Position numbers and translations under genes: made by a program. Below the pieces are notes generated by a model that was not told the DNA's origin, made no database searches, and saw only the letters and a list, made by a program, of their open reading frames with translations. Of a stretch of DNA of 39,066 bases, positions 31,423 to 37,177 are shown in pieces; position 1 is the first letter of the stretch, and every line of letters starts with the position of its first letter. Origin of the DNA: a virus; the IMG/VR virus record IMGVR_UViG_3300042305_000949, positions 1 to 39,066 of that record. The stretch is one strand, 5' to 3'.

Positions 31423-31532
31423 AACAACAACCAAACTTTTTCGAGAAGGTCAGTGCCTTCATGCTCGTAGCGATTCTGATGGGAATCGGCATGCTTATCT
31501 TTCACAACATCTTAATTCACTTCGGACAATGA
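31419..31532 (+). CDS. Small membrane protein, 37 residues
   Basis: MKQQPNFFEKVSAFMLVAIL with a hydrophobic stretch (MGIGMLIFHNILIHFG) over most of its second half. ATGA overlaps on both sides tie it to the tiny gene upstream and the 167-residue gene downstream. Function unknown. Confidence 0.55.
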   Translation: MKQQPNFFEKVSAFMLVAILMGIGMLIFHNILIHFGQ

Positions 31533-32032
31533 CAACAAGCACACACTGGAAAAAAATGACCTCAACGGATTACTTCGGGTCGCACGACCTCGTTCAGAAC
31601 GATGGCAGTTATGGTCAAATCACCGTCACCATTGCATCCGTTGCACAGGAGAAGGTCAAAGGGTCGGACGGCAAAGATTCGCTCTGTATCGTCGCCAGAA
31701 CGCAGGAAACTAAGCCGATAATCTTAAACCGTACCAACTGCAAGACCATCACCAAAGTATTGGGTACTCCAATCATCGAACGCTGGGCAGGTCAAAAAAT
31801 TATCGTAGGCGTCGAGCGTGTCAAAGCGTTTGGCGATGTAACGGACGCAATTCGGGTAAAGGCGACCAAGCCGACACCGGAAAAGCCAAAGGACTGGACA
31901 AAGCAAATCGAGGCGATTAACGCCTGTGCAGATATGCCGTCTCTGGTCGCTCTGTGGCAGTCGTTTGATGCCGAAACAAAATCGGCAATGTTATCGTATA
32001 AGGATAACAAAAAGAATGAATTGGAAAAGTAG
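31529..32032 (+). CDS. Conserved phage protein next to recombination genes, 167 residues
   Basis: Contains the pattern HWKKMTSTDYFGSHDL, then ITVTIASVAQEKV, TKPIILNRTNCKTITKVLGT, ERWAGQKIIVGVERVKAFGD and a basic Lys/Pro linker followed by a C-terminal helical repeat. Proteins with this pattern regularly lie next to YqaJ-type nucleases in phages and are probably DNA-binding recombination accessories. The C-terminal helical part may be a protein-binding module. I do not know a named role. Confidence 0.65.
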   Translation: MTTSTHWKKMTSTDYFGSHDLVQNDGSYGQITVTIASVAQEKVKGSDGKDSLCIVARTQETKPIILNRTNCKTITKVLGTPIIERWAGQKIIVGVERVKAFGDVTDAIRVKATKPTPEKPKDWTKQIEAINACADMPSLVALWQSFDAETKSAMLSYKDNKKNELEK

Positions 32033-32058
32033 TATCGTTTAACCCTTAAATAAATAAC

Positions 32059-32370
32059 ATGAAACCAAAAGTAAACATCACTCAGGCATTTCAAAAAGCA
32101 TTTGAAGCAATGCCACAAAAATTCACCGGCGATTCGTTTGTCGGTAAACTCCGGAAGTTAGGCTTATCTGCGGACGAGATTAAGTATTACGAAAAAAGAC
32201 GAGTTGCATTTTACAAAAAGAACTGCATCGCATTGAGCAAAAGAACCTACGAAAAAAGAAACCTATTTTCTTCTTCCAAAAGAGAATTGAACGAGCAATC
32301 TGCAATCGCTCTTTTGAAATCATTGGGATATAAATTACAGCGTCCAACAACTACATTCGAAGAGATATGA
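32059..32370 (+). CDS. Hypothetical basic helical protein, 103 residues
   Basis: Almost all helical and basic (FVGKLRKLGLSADEIKYYEK, FYKKNCIALSKRTYEKRN). The final part (SAIALLKSLGYKLQRP) resembles a winged DNA-binding end. It overlaps the YqaJ nuclease gene by 4 bp, so it may act with it. Function unknown. Confidence 0.6.
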   Translation: MKPKVNITQAFQKAFEAMPQKFTGDSFVGKLRKLGLSADEIKYYEKRRVAFYKKNCIALSKRTYEKRNLFSSSKRELNEQSAIALLKSLGYKLQRPTTTFEEI

Positions 32371-32993
32371 AAGTAATTGACAACACACAGCAGGGCAGTC
32401 GGGAGTGGCATGCCTTGCGTATCGGACGGGTAACTTCAAGCCGAACCAAAGACATCATGAAGTCAGACAACTTGCCCGTAGTGGACGCACTCATTGCCGA
32501 GCGGGAATGTTTTGACGACCATCTTTGGGACGCTCTCGAGAACAATTACGAGTCCGATGCGATGAAGTGGGGGACGGAATATGAACCTGAGGCAAAGGCG
32601 AAATACACCGAGGCGACCGGCATAGAACTAATCGATGTTGCGTTCTGCATTCACGATGAATTGGATTGGTTAGGGATGTCGCCAGATGGCTTAACAGCCG
32701 ACCATACTGGGGCGGTCGAAGTCAAATGTCCCAGCACCAAGACCCATGTACGCACGATTCGCATGGGAGGTCTGCCAAACGAACATAAGTGGCAAGTGTA
32801 CCAATACTTTTTGGTCAATGAGAGTTTGCAATGGCTCGACTTCATATCATACGACCCTCGATTCGCACCGAAGCCACTCTACATTTATCGGGTCGAGCGG
32901 AACGAAATCATTGAAGAACTGAAAGCCACAATGGACGCCCTGCTCAAGTTCTGGGCAAAATTTGAAAAGTATCATCAACAAGTAACATTTTAA
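32367..32993 (+). CDS. YqaJ-like (lambda exonuclease family) nuclease
   Basis: 208 residues. Family signs: N-terminal QQGSREWHALRIGRVTSSRT, MKWGTEYEPEAKAKYTEATG, then WLGMSPDG (metal-binding Asp) and VEVKCPSTKTH (E-x-K), ending in a helix with HKWQVYQYF. These form the PD-(D/E)XK core of a 5'-3' exonuclease used with a single-strand annealing protein. The adjacent DUF3127 protein may serve as the single-strand partner. Confidence 0.85.
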   Translation: MKVIDNTQQGSREWHALRIGRVTSSRTKDIMKSDNLPVVDALIAERECFDDHLWDALENNYESDAMKWGTEYEPEAKAKYTEATGIELIDVAFCIHDELDWLGMSPDGLTADHTGAVEVKCPSTKTHVRTIRMGGLPNEHKWQVYQYFLVNESLQWLDFISYDPRFAPKPLYIYRVERNEIIEELKATMDALLKFWAKFEKYHQQVTF

Positions 32994-32998
32994 TTTTT

Positions 32999-33352
32999 AT
33001 GAATATTCAAGGTAAAGTAGTACGAGTCCTACCGACTCAGATGGTAGGCGAAAAGGGATTTCAAAAGCGTGAAATCCATGTTGAGATTGATGGAGACAGC
33101 AAGTATCCGCAAGTCATCGGTCTCGAGGCTCAAGGCGATAAAGTCAGTCTTCTAGATGGCATCAACCCGAACGACATCGTGTCATTCGAAATCAACTTGC
33201 GAGGTCGTGAATGGTCTGGGCAGTACGATGTGGTCAAGGTGTTTAATACCTTGTCAATCTGGAAAGTTGAGGTCAAGGTTAAGGCGACACCGCCTGCACC
33301 GACAACACCTGCACCAGCACCAAGTCAAACCGGTTCAGATCTTCCATTTTAA
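32999..33352 (+). CDS. DUF3127 OB-fold protein (single-strand DNA-binding candidate)
   Basis: 117 residues with family-like order KVVRVLPTQMVGEKGFQKRE, HVEIDGDSKYPQVIGLEAQG, IVSFEINLRGREWSGQYDV, followed by a Pro/Ala-rich linker and a short end SDLPF. The beta-barrel pattern and the acidic-hydrophobic tail recall bacterial SSB proteins (whose tail ends DDIPF). It follows the YqaJ nuclease and probably coats DNA during recombination and replication. No classical SSB gene is seen in the window. Confidence 0.8.
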   Translation: MNIQGKVVRVLPTQMVGEKGFQKREIHVEIDGDSKYPQVIGLEAQGDKVSLLDGINPNDIVSFEINLRGREWSGQYDVVKVFNTLSIWKVEVKVKATPPAPTTPAPAPSQTGSDLPF

Positions 33353-33355
33353 TCT

Positions 33356-33613
33356 ATGACCAGTTACGAAATACACCGACACAACAAGGCTGTAATCGTC
33401 CGTCTGCAAAAGAAAGTCCTGCTCGATAGCGTATTGCTGTCGAGCAGGGCAAAGCGGATAATAAATGATTTGAACCTTGTAACCTTGTATGACCTTGTCT
33501 CGTTTGACTTGGAAGAACTGCGATTCATTCCAGAACTAAAAAGCATCGCAGGCAAAGGCACGATAAATGAACTTGAACAAATCAAAAAAGAATACGGATA
33601 TGCAAAACCTTAA
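33356..33613 (+). CDS. Stand-alone RNA polymerase alpha-CTD-like protein, 85 residues
   Basis: Residues ~28-82 have the helix-hairpin-helix pattern of the RNA polymerase alpha C-terminal domain: LSSRAKRIINDLNLVTLYDL, FDLEELRFIPELKSIAGKGT, INELEQIKKEYG. It could bind promoter DNA or sigma, or act as a general HhH protein. The late arm carries a second one at 23808. Starts 3 bp after the SSB-like gene. Confidence 0.65.
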   Translation: MTSYEIHRHNKAVIVRLQKKVLLDSVLLSSRAKRIINDLNLVTLYDLVSFDLEELRFIPELKSIAGKGTINELEQIKKEYGYAKP

Positions 33614-33764
33614 CAACACTTACCCGAAACAGCCAGACCCAAATGTAGAATATGGCGAACCGAATCTACCCGAATGCACTTGTGGTGAGTGCGGATTGGT
33701 ATGGGAGACAGACGACATTGACGATATGGGGCGGTGTGGTGAATGTAGGGAGGAGAACAAATGA
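33600..33764 (+). CDS. Small zinc-ribbon-like protein, 54 residues
   Basis: Starts at ATG 33600 (MQNLNNTYPKQPDPNVEYGE). Cys residues in ECTCGECGLVWE and GRCGEC give two CxxC pairs, enough for one zinc site. The C-terminal end is charged. Short zinc ribbons in phages often bind nucleic acid or RNA polymerase. Overlaps the previous gene by 14 bp and the next by 4 bp. Confidence 0.6.
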   Translation: MQNLNNTYPKQPDPNVEYGEPNLPECTCGECGLVWETDDIDDMGRCGECREENK

Positions 33765-33958
33765 CACAATTCGACATCATCCACCTAATCCGCACCACCC
33801 GAGCCGAAAGGGGGTATAAGCAAACCGACATGGCTGAAATGCTCAACATGAATTTGTTGGCATACCAGCGACTTGAACAGGGCAAGACCCAACTGCCCGT
33901 GTTCAGGATGTTGCAGATATTTGAGATGTTGGGTATTGAGATAACTTTGAGCAAATGA
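33761..33958 (+). CDS. XRE-family helix-turn-helix regulator, 65 residues
   Basis: IRTTRAERGYKQTDMAEMLN and AYQRLEQGKTQLPVFRMLQI form the five-helix XRE (Cro/CI) fold in one domain. ATGA overlaps join it to both neighbours. It could repress early genes; candidate operator sites were not found by eye. Confidence 0.85.
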   Translation: MTQFDIIHLIRTTRAERGYKQTDMAEMLNMNLLAYQRLEQGKTQLPVFRMLQIFEMLGIEITLSK

Positions 33959-34392
33959 CAACCTACCAAATCTGCGTAAAACTTTACGGACAAGCCACCG
34001 TAGACCAATGGCTTCTGAGCAAGATGGAAGAGATACCACCGCCAACGATTCAACTCGATATGTTCAACGGCTTTATCAGGTCGTTTGATGTTACGAAACG
34101 CACGACAAGACAATACGAGGTAGTTCGTATTCCTGAACGCAAAATGACGATGGAGGATGTCATCAGTTCACAGCGATACGATGCGGTCAATGTTAGGTTC
34201 GTGCTGGTCAAATACTTTGTCGAGAACTATCCACACTATGACTTCAATATGATTGGATTGGTTTTCGGAGGCAAAGACCAAAGCACCATACGCCACGCAT
34301 ATCAGGAGGCTTGTAATAGGTTGGATATAGGCGACCCAGATACAATCGAGGCGTGGCAAAGATTAATGGATTATGTTGGACAAAGAAAGTAA
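33955..34392 (+). CDS. DnaA domain IV-like DNA-binding protein, 145 residues
   Basis: The C-terminal half matches the DnaA DNA-binding domain: AVNVRFVLVKYFVENYPHYD, FNMIGLVFGGKDQSTIRHAY, where GGKDQSTIRHA corresponds to the DnaA signature GGRDHTTVxHA. No ATPase domain is present. The N-terminal part is helical. Phage proteins with only this domain may bind DnaA boxes and interfere with or recruit host replication. ATGA overlap with the XRE gene. Confidence 0.8.
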   Translation: MTTYQICVKLYGQATVDQWLLSKMEEIPPPTIQLDMFNGFIRSFDVTKRTTRQYEVVRIPERKMTMEDVISSQRYDAVNVRFVLVKYFVENYPHYDFNMIGLVFGGKDQSTIRHAYQEACNRLDIGDPDTIEAWQRLMDYVGQRK

Positions 34393-34612
34393 ATACCTGC
34401 TTCAACTAATTGACTGCAACTGCAACGATTGTAAGTTTATGGTCAGGGACTTCGATAAATTAAACCAACACAAGGCACACTATGATGGTTCAGGATTGAT
34501 GGATAGAATGGCTTATGGCAACTGCACCAAGTTGAACAAGCCTGTATCTTTCATTCCTGAAACTTGCCAACTTGAAACGCAAAAATGTTTTGAGCATAGG
34601 AAACATAAATAA
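34373..34612 (+). CDS. Cys-rich conserved phage protein, 79 residues
   Basis: CNCNDCKFMVRDFDKLNQHK, YGNCTKLNKPVSFIPETCQL and KCFEHRKHK: seven Cys and several His that can bind zinc. The pattern CNCxxCxxMxRD...YGNC...PETCQ...CFEHR is shared by a small protein of Bacteroidota phages with unknown role. It is the last ordinary phage gene before the attC-like insertion. Confidence 0.7.
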   Translation: MLDKESKYLLQLIDCNCNDCKFMVRDFDKLNQHKAHYDGSGLMDRMAYGNCTKLNKPVSFIPETCQLETQKCFEHRKHK

Positions 34613-34621
34613 TTTAAACCC

Positions 34622-34753
34622 GTATAACGGTTCGAGTATTGGCGAAGAAGCGGACTTATACCACTAAAGTTGATACGAAGCACTAATGTTGATGACACTA
34701 CAAATGTTCATACGAAGCACCAAAACCGCTTTTTTGCCAATACTTTGTTATGC
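34622..34753 (+). repeat. attC-like recombination site A
   Basis: GTATAAC (34622-34628) and GTTATGC (34747-34753) are the outer complementary boxes (R'' and R'). GTATTGGC (34636-34643) and GCCAATAC (34735-34742) are exact inner complements (L'' and L'). AGCGG / CCGCT extend the stem. The central ~72 bases contain repeated TACGAAGCAC motifs shared with site B. Left spacer 7, right spacer 4: the asymmetry is as in integron attC sites. Length 132 bp is in the attC range. Confidence 0.75.
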
Positions 34754-34832
34754 GTTCGACTTATTTTTTCGTTTTGGTTTTCAGTACGTTAGAAACTATT
34801 TTAAAAATAAATCAAAAATACCTTGAAATATG

Positions 34833-34863
34833 TTTGCAGTTATCAAAATAGGTTGTATATTTG
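34833..34863 (+). promoter_or_regulatory. Cassette promoter, exact Bacteroidota consensus
   Basis: TTTG (34833-34836), 19 bases, TATATTTG (34856-34863), 23 bases before the ATG at 34887. Gene cassettes usually lack their own promoter, but toxin-antitoxin and small-gene cassettes often carry one. It matches the early phage promoter at 27813. Confidence 0.8.
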
Positions 34864-34886
34864 TATCAACAAAAACGATAAACAAA

Positions 34887-35126
34887 ATGACAACAGTGCA
34901 AAACATAGCAAAAAAATTGGTAGCAGCTGGACTAAAAAAAGCAACTACTCAAAGAGTAAATTTTCAAACAATATTTGTAGGTGATTATGAAGCAAGACAC
35001 TTAAAAGTTTTTGGATTGAATTGCATAACTGTAAGTCCAAAAAATGGAATGACTTGCGAAAGAATACAACAAATACTTTCTGATGAAAATACAGAAATTA
35101 AAAACGGACTTGTAATAATAAAATAA
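34887..35126 (+). CDS. Cassette gene 1, 79 residues
   Basis: Starts at ATG 34887, downstream of the cassette promoter; the longer frame overlaps the promoter. MTTVQNIAKKLVAAGLKKAT is a helical start, followed by strands (LKVFGLNCITVSP) and a short helix. AT-rich codons (AAA, AAT, ATA) differ clearly from the flanking phage genes. It may be an antitoxin-like or anti-phage component, but there is no family match I can make. Confidence 0.65.
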   Translation: MTTVQNIAKKLVAAGLKKATTQRVNFQTIFVGDYEARHLKVFGLNCITVSPKNGMTCERIQQILSDENTEIKNGLVIIK

Positions 35127-35127
35127 A

Positions 35128-35367
35128 ATGGATAACAGATTTGTAAAAACATTAGAAAGGCGGGAACTTGACCCGCTTTTCTATAAAGAAATTTTTGAAA
35201 CTTGCACAACGTATAAAAAATTGCGCGGTGATAATTATTGGATTGGAATGAGCTTACATGATATGGGACTAATGGCAATAAAAAGAGTTCCAATGCACAA
35301 TAATAATGGTTCATTCATTGGAGTCGAAGTTTATTTTAAATCAATGTTTGAAGATGAAGAAAAATAA
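35128..35367 (+). CDS. Cassette gene 2, 79 residues
   Basis: One bp after cassette gene 1. N-terminal MDNRFVKTLERRELDPLFYK, then GDNYWIGMSLHDMGLMAIKR and an aromatic strand pair. AT-rich like its partner. The compact pair with one promoter resembles a toxin-antitoxin or small defence unit; that is only an idea from layout. Confidence 0.6.
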   Translation: MDNRFVKTLERRELDPLFYKEIFETCTTYKKLRGDNYWIGMSLHDMGLMAIKRVPMHNNNGSFIGVEVYFKSMFEDEEK

Positions 35368-35512
35368 AGGCGGTAAACGTATTGGCTCAGGTCGTAAAAA
35401 AGCACCATACGAAACTAAAACTATTGCCTTTCGTGTCCGTGTCGAATTTGTCGAACCGATTAAAAAAATGGTAAAGGATTATGTTTCGGCTCGTCTGCAA
35501 GGTGACGCCTAA
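35354..35512 (+). CDS. Cassette gene 3: small basic DNA-binding-like protein, 52 residues
   Basis: Starts at ATG 35354, overlapping the end of cassette gene 2 by 14 bp. MKKNKGGKRIGSGRKKAPYE, then TKTIAFRVRVEFVEPIKKMV. The GGKRxGSGRKK...TKxIxFRVP-like pattern is common in short phage and plasmid proteins, with a ribbon-helix-helix-like end. The TAA stop lies inside the R'' box of attC-like site B, a usual feature of integron cassettes. Confidence 0.65.
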   Translation: MKKNKGGKRIGSGRKKAPYETKTIAFRVRVEFVEPIKKMVKDYVSARLQGDA

Positions 35513-35640
35513 CGTTTGGCGGCTACCCGCTGAAGGGGATTTTAACCACTAAATTTAATACGAAGCAATGAACTTAAATATTAACACAGAATTTTCAAAC
35601 GAAGCACATAACCCCCTTTTGCGGGTAGGTGCTGTTATGC
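35507..35640 (+). repeat. attC-like recombination site B
   Basis: GCCTAAC (35507-35513, R'') and GTTATGC (35634-35640, R'), with inner exact complements CTACCCGC (35523-35530, L'') and GCGGGTAG (35621-35628, L'). AAGGGG / CCCCTT continue the stem. The central part repeats CCACTAAA..T.ATACGAAGCA as in site A and a second ACGAAGCAC. Length 134 bp. Shared centre and layout show that A and B belong to one family. Confidence 0.78.
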
Positions 35641-35667
35641 CTTCGTGCTTTCTCAAATCTCAATATT

Positions 35668-36066
35668 ATGCCAATAGATTACAAAAAATATCCGTCAAAC
35701 TGGAAAACAGAAATACGTCCTGCAATAATGGAACGTGCTAAAAATTGCTGTGAGTTTTGCAAAGTACCAAATTACAAGCTAATTCTTAGAGGGAATTGGA
35801 ATGATAAAGAATGCTATCAAGATGATGATGGAACTATTTACGATGCAAAAACAAGCGAAGTAATTGGAAGCGATTACGTTGGTGAAGTGCATCCAACAAA
35901 TAAACTAATCAAAGTGGTCTTAACAATTGCACATTTAGACCACGATGTAAATAACAATGATTTTTCAAATCTAAAAGCACTTTGTCAGCGGTGTCATAAT
36001 CGTTACGATGTTGGTTTTAGGAAAGAAAATCGCAAAACTAACAAAGGTGTCTTGTCGCTCTTTTAG
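35668..36066 (+). CDS. Cassette HNH endonuclease-like protein, 132 residues
   Basis: Start at ATG 35668 (MPIDYKKYPSNWKTEIRPAI), 27 bases after site B. Zinc Cys C28/C31 (CCEFC), catalytic AHLDHD and CQRCHNRYD as in the phage HNH at 63-488, with which it shares most of its core. The codon usage is AT-rich. It ends TAG, 6 bases before GCATAAC, the first box of a third attC-like site. So it appears to be the payload of a second cassette. Confidence 0.8.
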   Translation: MPIDYKKYPSNWKTEIRPAIMERAKNCCEFCKVPNYKLILRGNWNDKECYQDDDGTIYDAKTSEVIGSDYVGEVHPTNKLIKVVLTIAHLDHDVNNNDFSNLKALCQRCHNRYDVGFRKENRKTNKGVLSLF

Positions 36067-36072
36067 CATGAG

Positions 36073-36079
36073 GCATAAC
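36073..36079 (+). repeat. Remnant of a third attC-like site (R'' box only)
   Basis: GCATAAC is the exact complement of the R' boxes GTTATGC of sites A and B and lies at the right distance after the HNH stop, as in site B. The rest of an attC is missing: phage sequence follows. Confidence 0.45.
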
Positions 36080-36131
36080 AATAAATATACGCAACTCGCA
36101 ACCTTTTTAACCCTATTCCGTATAAACCAGT

Positions 36132-36608
36132 ATGACAAAAATCAACATCATCGAAACGCCAAAAACCAACTTAGACTGGCTGTATCAGTTCGACCTGCCA
36201 AACGGCAAAACGGCTTACATTGAGCCAACATTAATCGACCACGCCAATCCGTACCAGTATCATTCATTCCTGCTGAACAACTTGAAGTCAGGCGAGGTTC
36301 TGGAAATTCGGCAGGGTATCATCACCCCGAAACAAGTCTATCGAGATTGGTTTGTTATGCCGTATTATACCGACCGCAATTACTTCTTCCAGTTAATCAT
36401 GCCTGAATTAATTCGTGATGGCTGGGATATTGATGAACTGCTCAGAATGGAAACCGAGTTTGACTATAAAGGTCATAACGCTTTCAAGTTATACCGAAAC
36501 GACTACGGGCATACCTGCTACGATGTGGATAATATCGATCGGAATTATACCGGAATAGACGGCTGGTGGATTGGAATCATAAAAGATGAGGAGGTGCAAG
36601 ATGTTTGA
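36132..36608 (+). CDS. Hypothetical protein, 158 residues
   Basis: First ordinary phage gene right of the cassettes. MTKINIIETPKTNLDWLYQF start; a beta-rich, aromatic protein with FVMPYYTDRNYFFQLIMPEL and the end GIDGWWIGIIKDEEV. The upstream motif CCGTATAAACCAG also precedes the gene at 38455 and flanks site A. Function unknown. Confidence 0.6.
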   Translation: MTKINIIETPKTNLDWLYQFDLPNGKTAYIEPTLIDHANPYQYHSFLLNNLKSGEVLEIRQGIITPKQVYRDWFVMPYYTDRNYFFQLIMPELIRDGWDIDELLRMETEFDYKGHNAFKLYRNDYGHTCYDVDNIDRNYTGIDGWWIGIIKDEEVQDV

Positions 36609-36882
36609 AATAAACGGCAAAACCTACACGGAACGACCACAACCTGAAAAGAAAGCTCGAATGAGCCGTGTTGAACTTATGGCAATCGCAATGGCTAACA
36701 TTGAACTATACCCTTACGAAGGTTCAAATTATACCAGACCGTTTCCAGAACTTAAAAATAGTTTAGTTGATGAATTTAGGCTGATTCAGGAAAAGAAATC
36801 GAGCCTAACATCAGCAGAAAGAAAAATGGTTGAAAATCAATTTCACAGAGTTTATCAGGAGGTGCAGGATGAATCGAAATAA
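36601..36882 (+). CDS. Hypothetical protein, 93 residues
   Basis: Starts at ATG 36601 after GAGGAGGTG, a clear Shine-Dalgarno-like site that is uncommon in Bacteroidota. The sequence starts MFEINGKTYTERPQPEKKAR and is helical (VELMAIAMANIELYPYEGSN). Family unknown. Overlaps the gene before by 8 bp and the next by 14 bp. Confidence 0.6.
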   Translation: MFEINGKTYTERPQPEKKARMSRVELMAIAMANIELYPYEGSNYTRPFPELKNSLVDEFRLIQEKKSSLTSAERKMVENQFHRVYQEVQDESK

Positions 36883-37177
36883 TTTTTACTCATACCGATT
36901 CGGCTATAAGATAGCCACATACGCCCTTGCCGTGCTTTGTATCGCATTATCTGTTGCTTGGATAAGTACAAGTATCAGCCGAGACAATTCAAGCGAAATG
37001 GAGATGTATTGGCGTTCTGGCTACATTGAAAGTCGGGCAATGCTGAACTATTCCATGCGGGAGAAGGATATTTTGATTGATGTCATTACCGCTCAGGAAT
37101 CGGGCATATGCGAAATATACTGCGAGCATATCAGGCAGTTTAAGTTGGAACATGCAAAGAGACACGGGAATGATTGA
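36869..37177 (+). CDS. Membrane protein, 102 residues
   Basis: Start at ATG 36869 after CAGGAGGTG, a second Shine-Dalgarno-like site. A hydrophobic segment (IATYALAVLCIALSVAWIST, residues ~14-33) is followed by a long soluble helix. Single-pass membrane topology. Function unknown; early expression suggests host takeover or exclusion. Confidence 0.6.
   Translation: MNRNNFYSYRFGYKIATYALAVLCIALSVAWISTSISRDNSSEMEMYWRSGYIESRAMLNYSMREKDILIDVITAQESGICEIYCEHIRQFKLEHAKRHGND

Noticed and set aside
34830-34886. Longer start for cassette gene 1
   Set aside because: Overlaps the cassette promoter, so ATG 34887 is the first start in the transcript.
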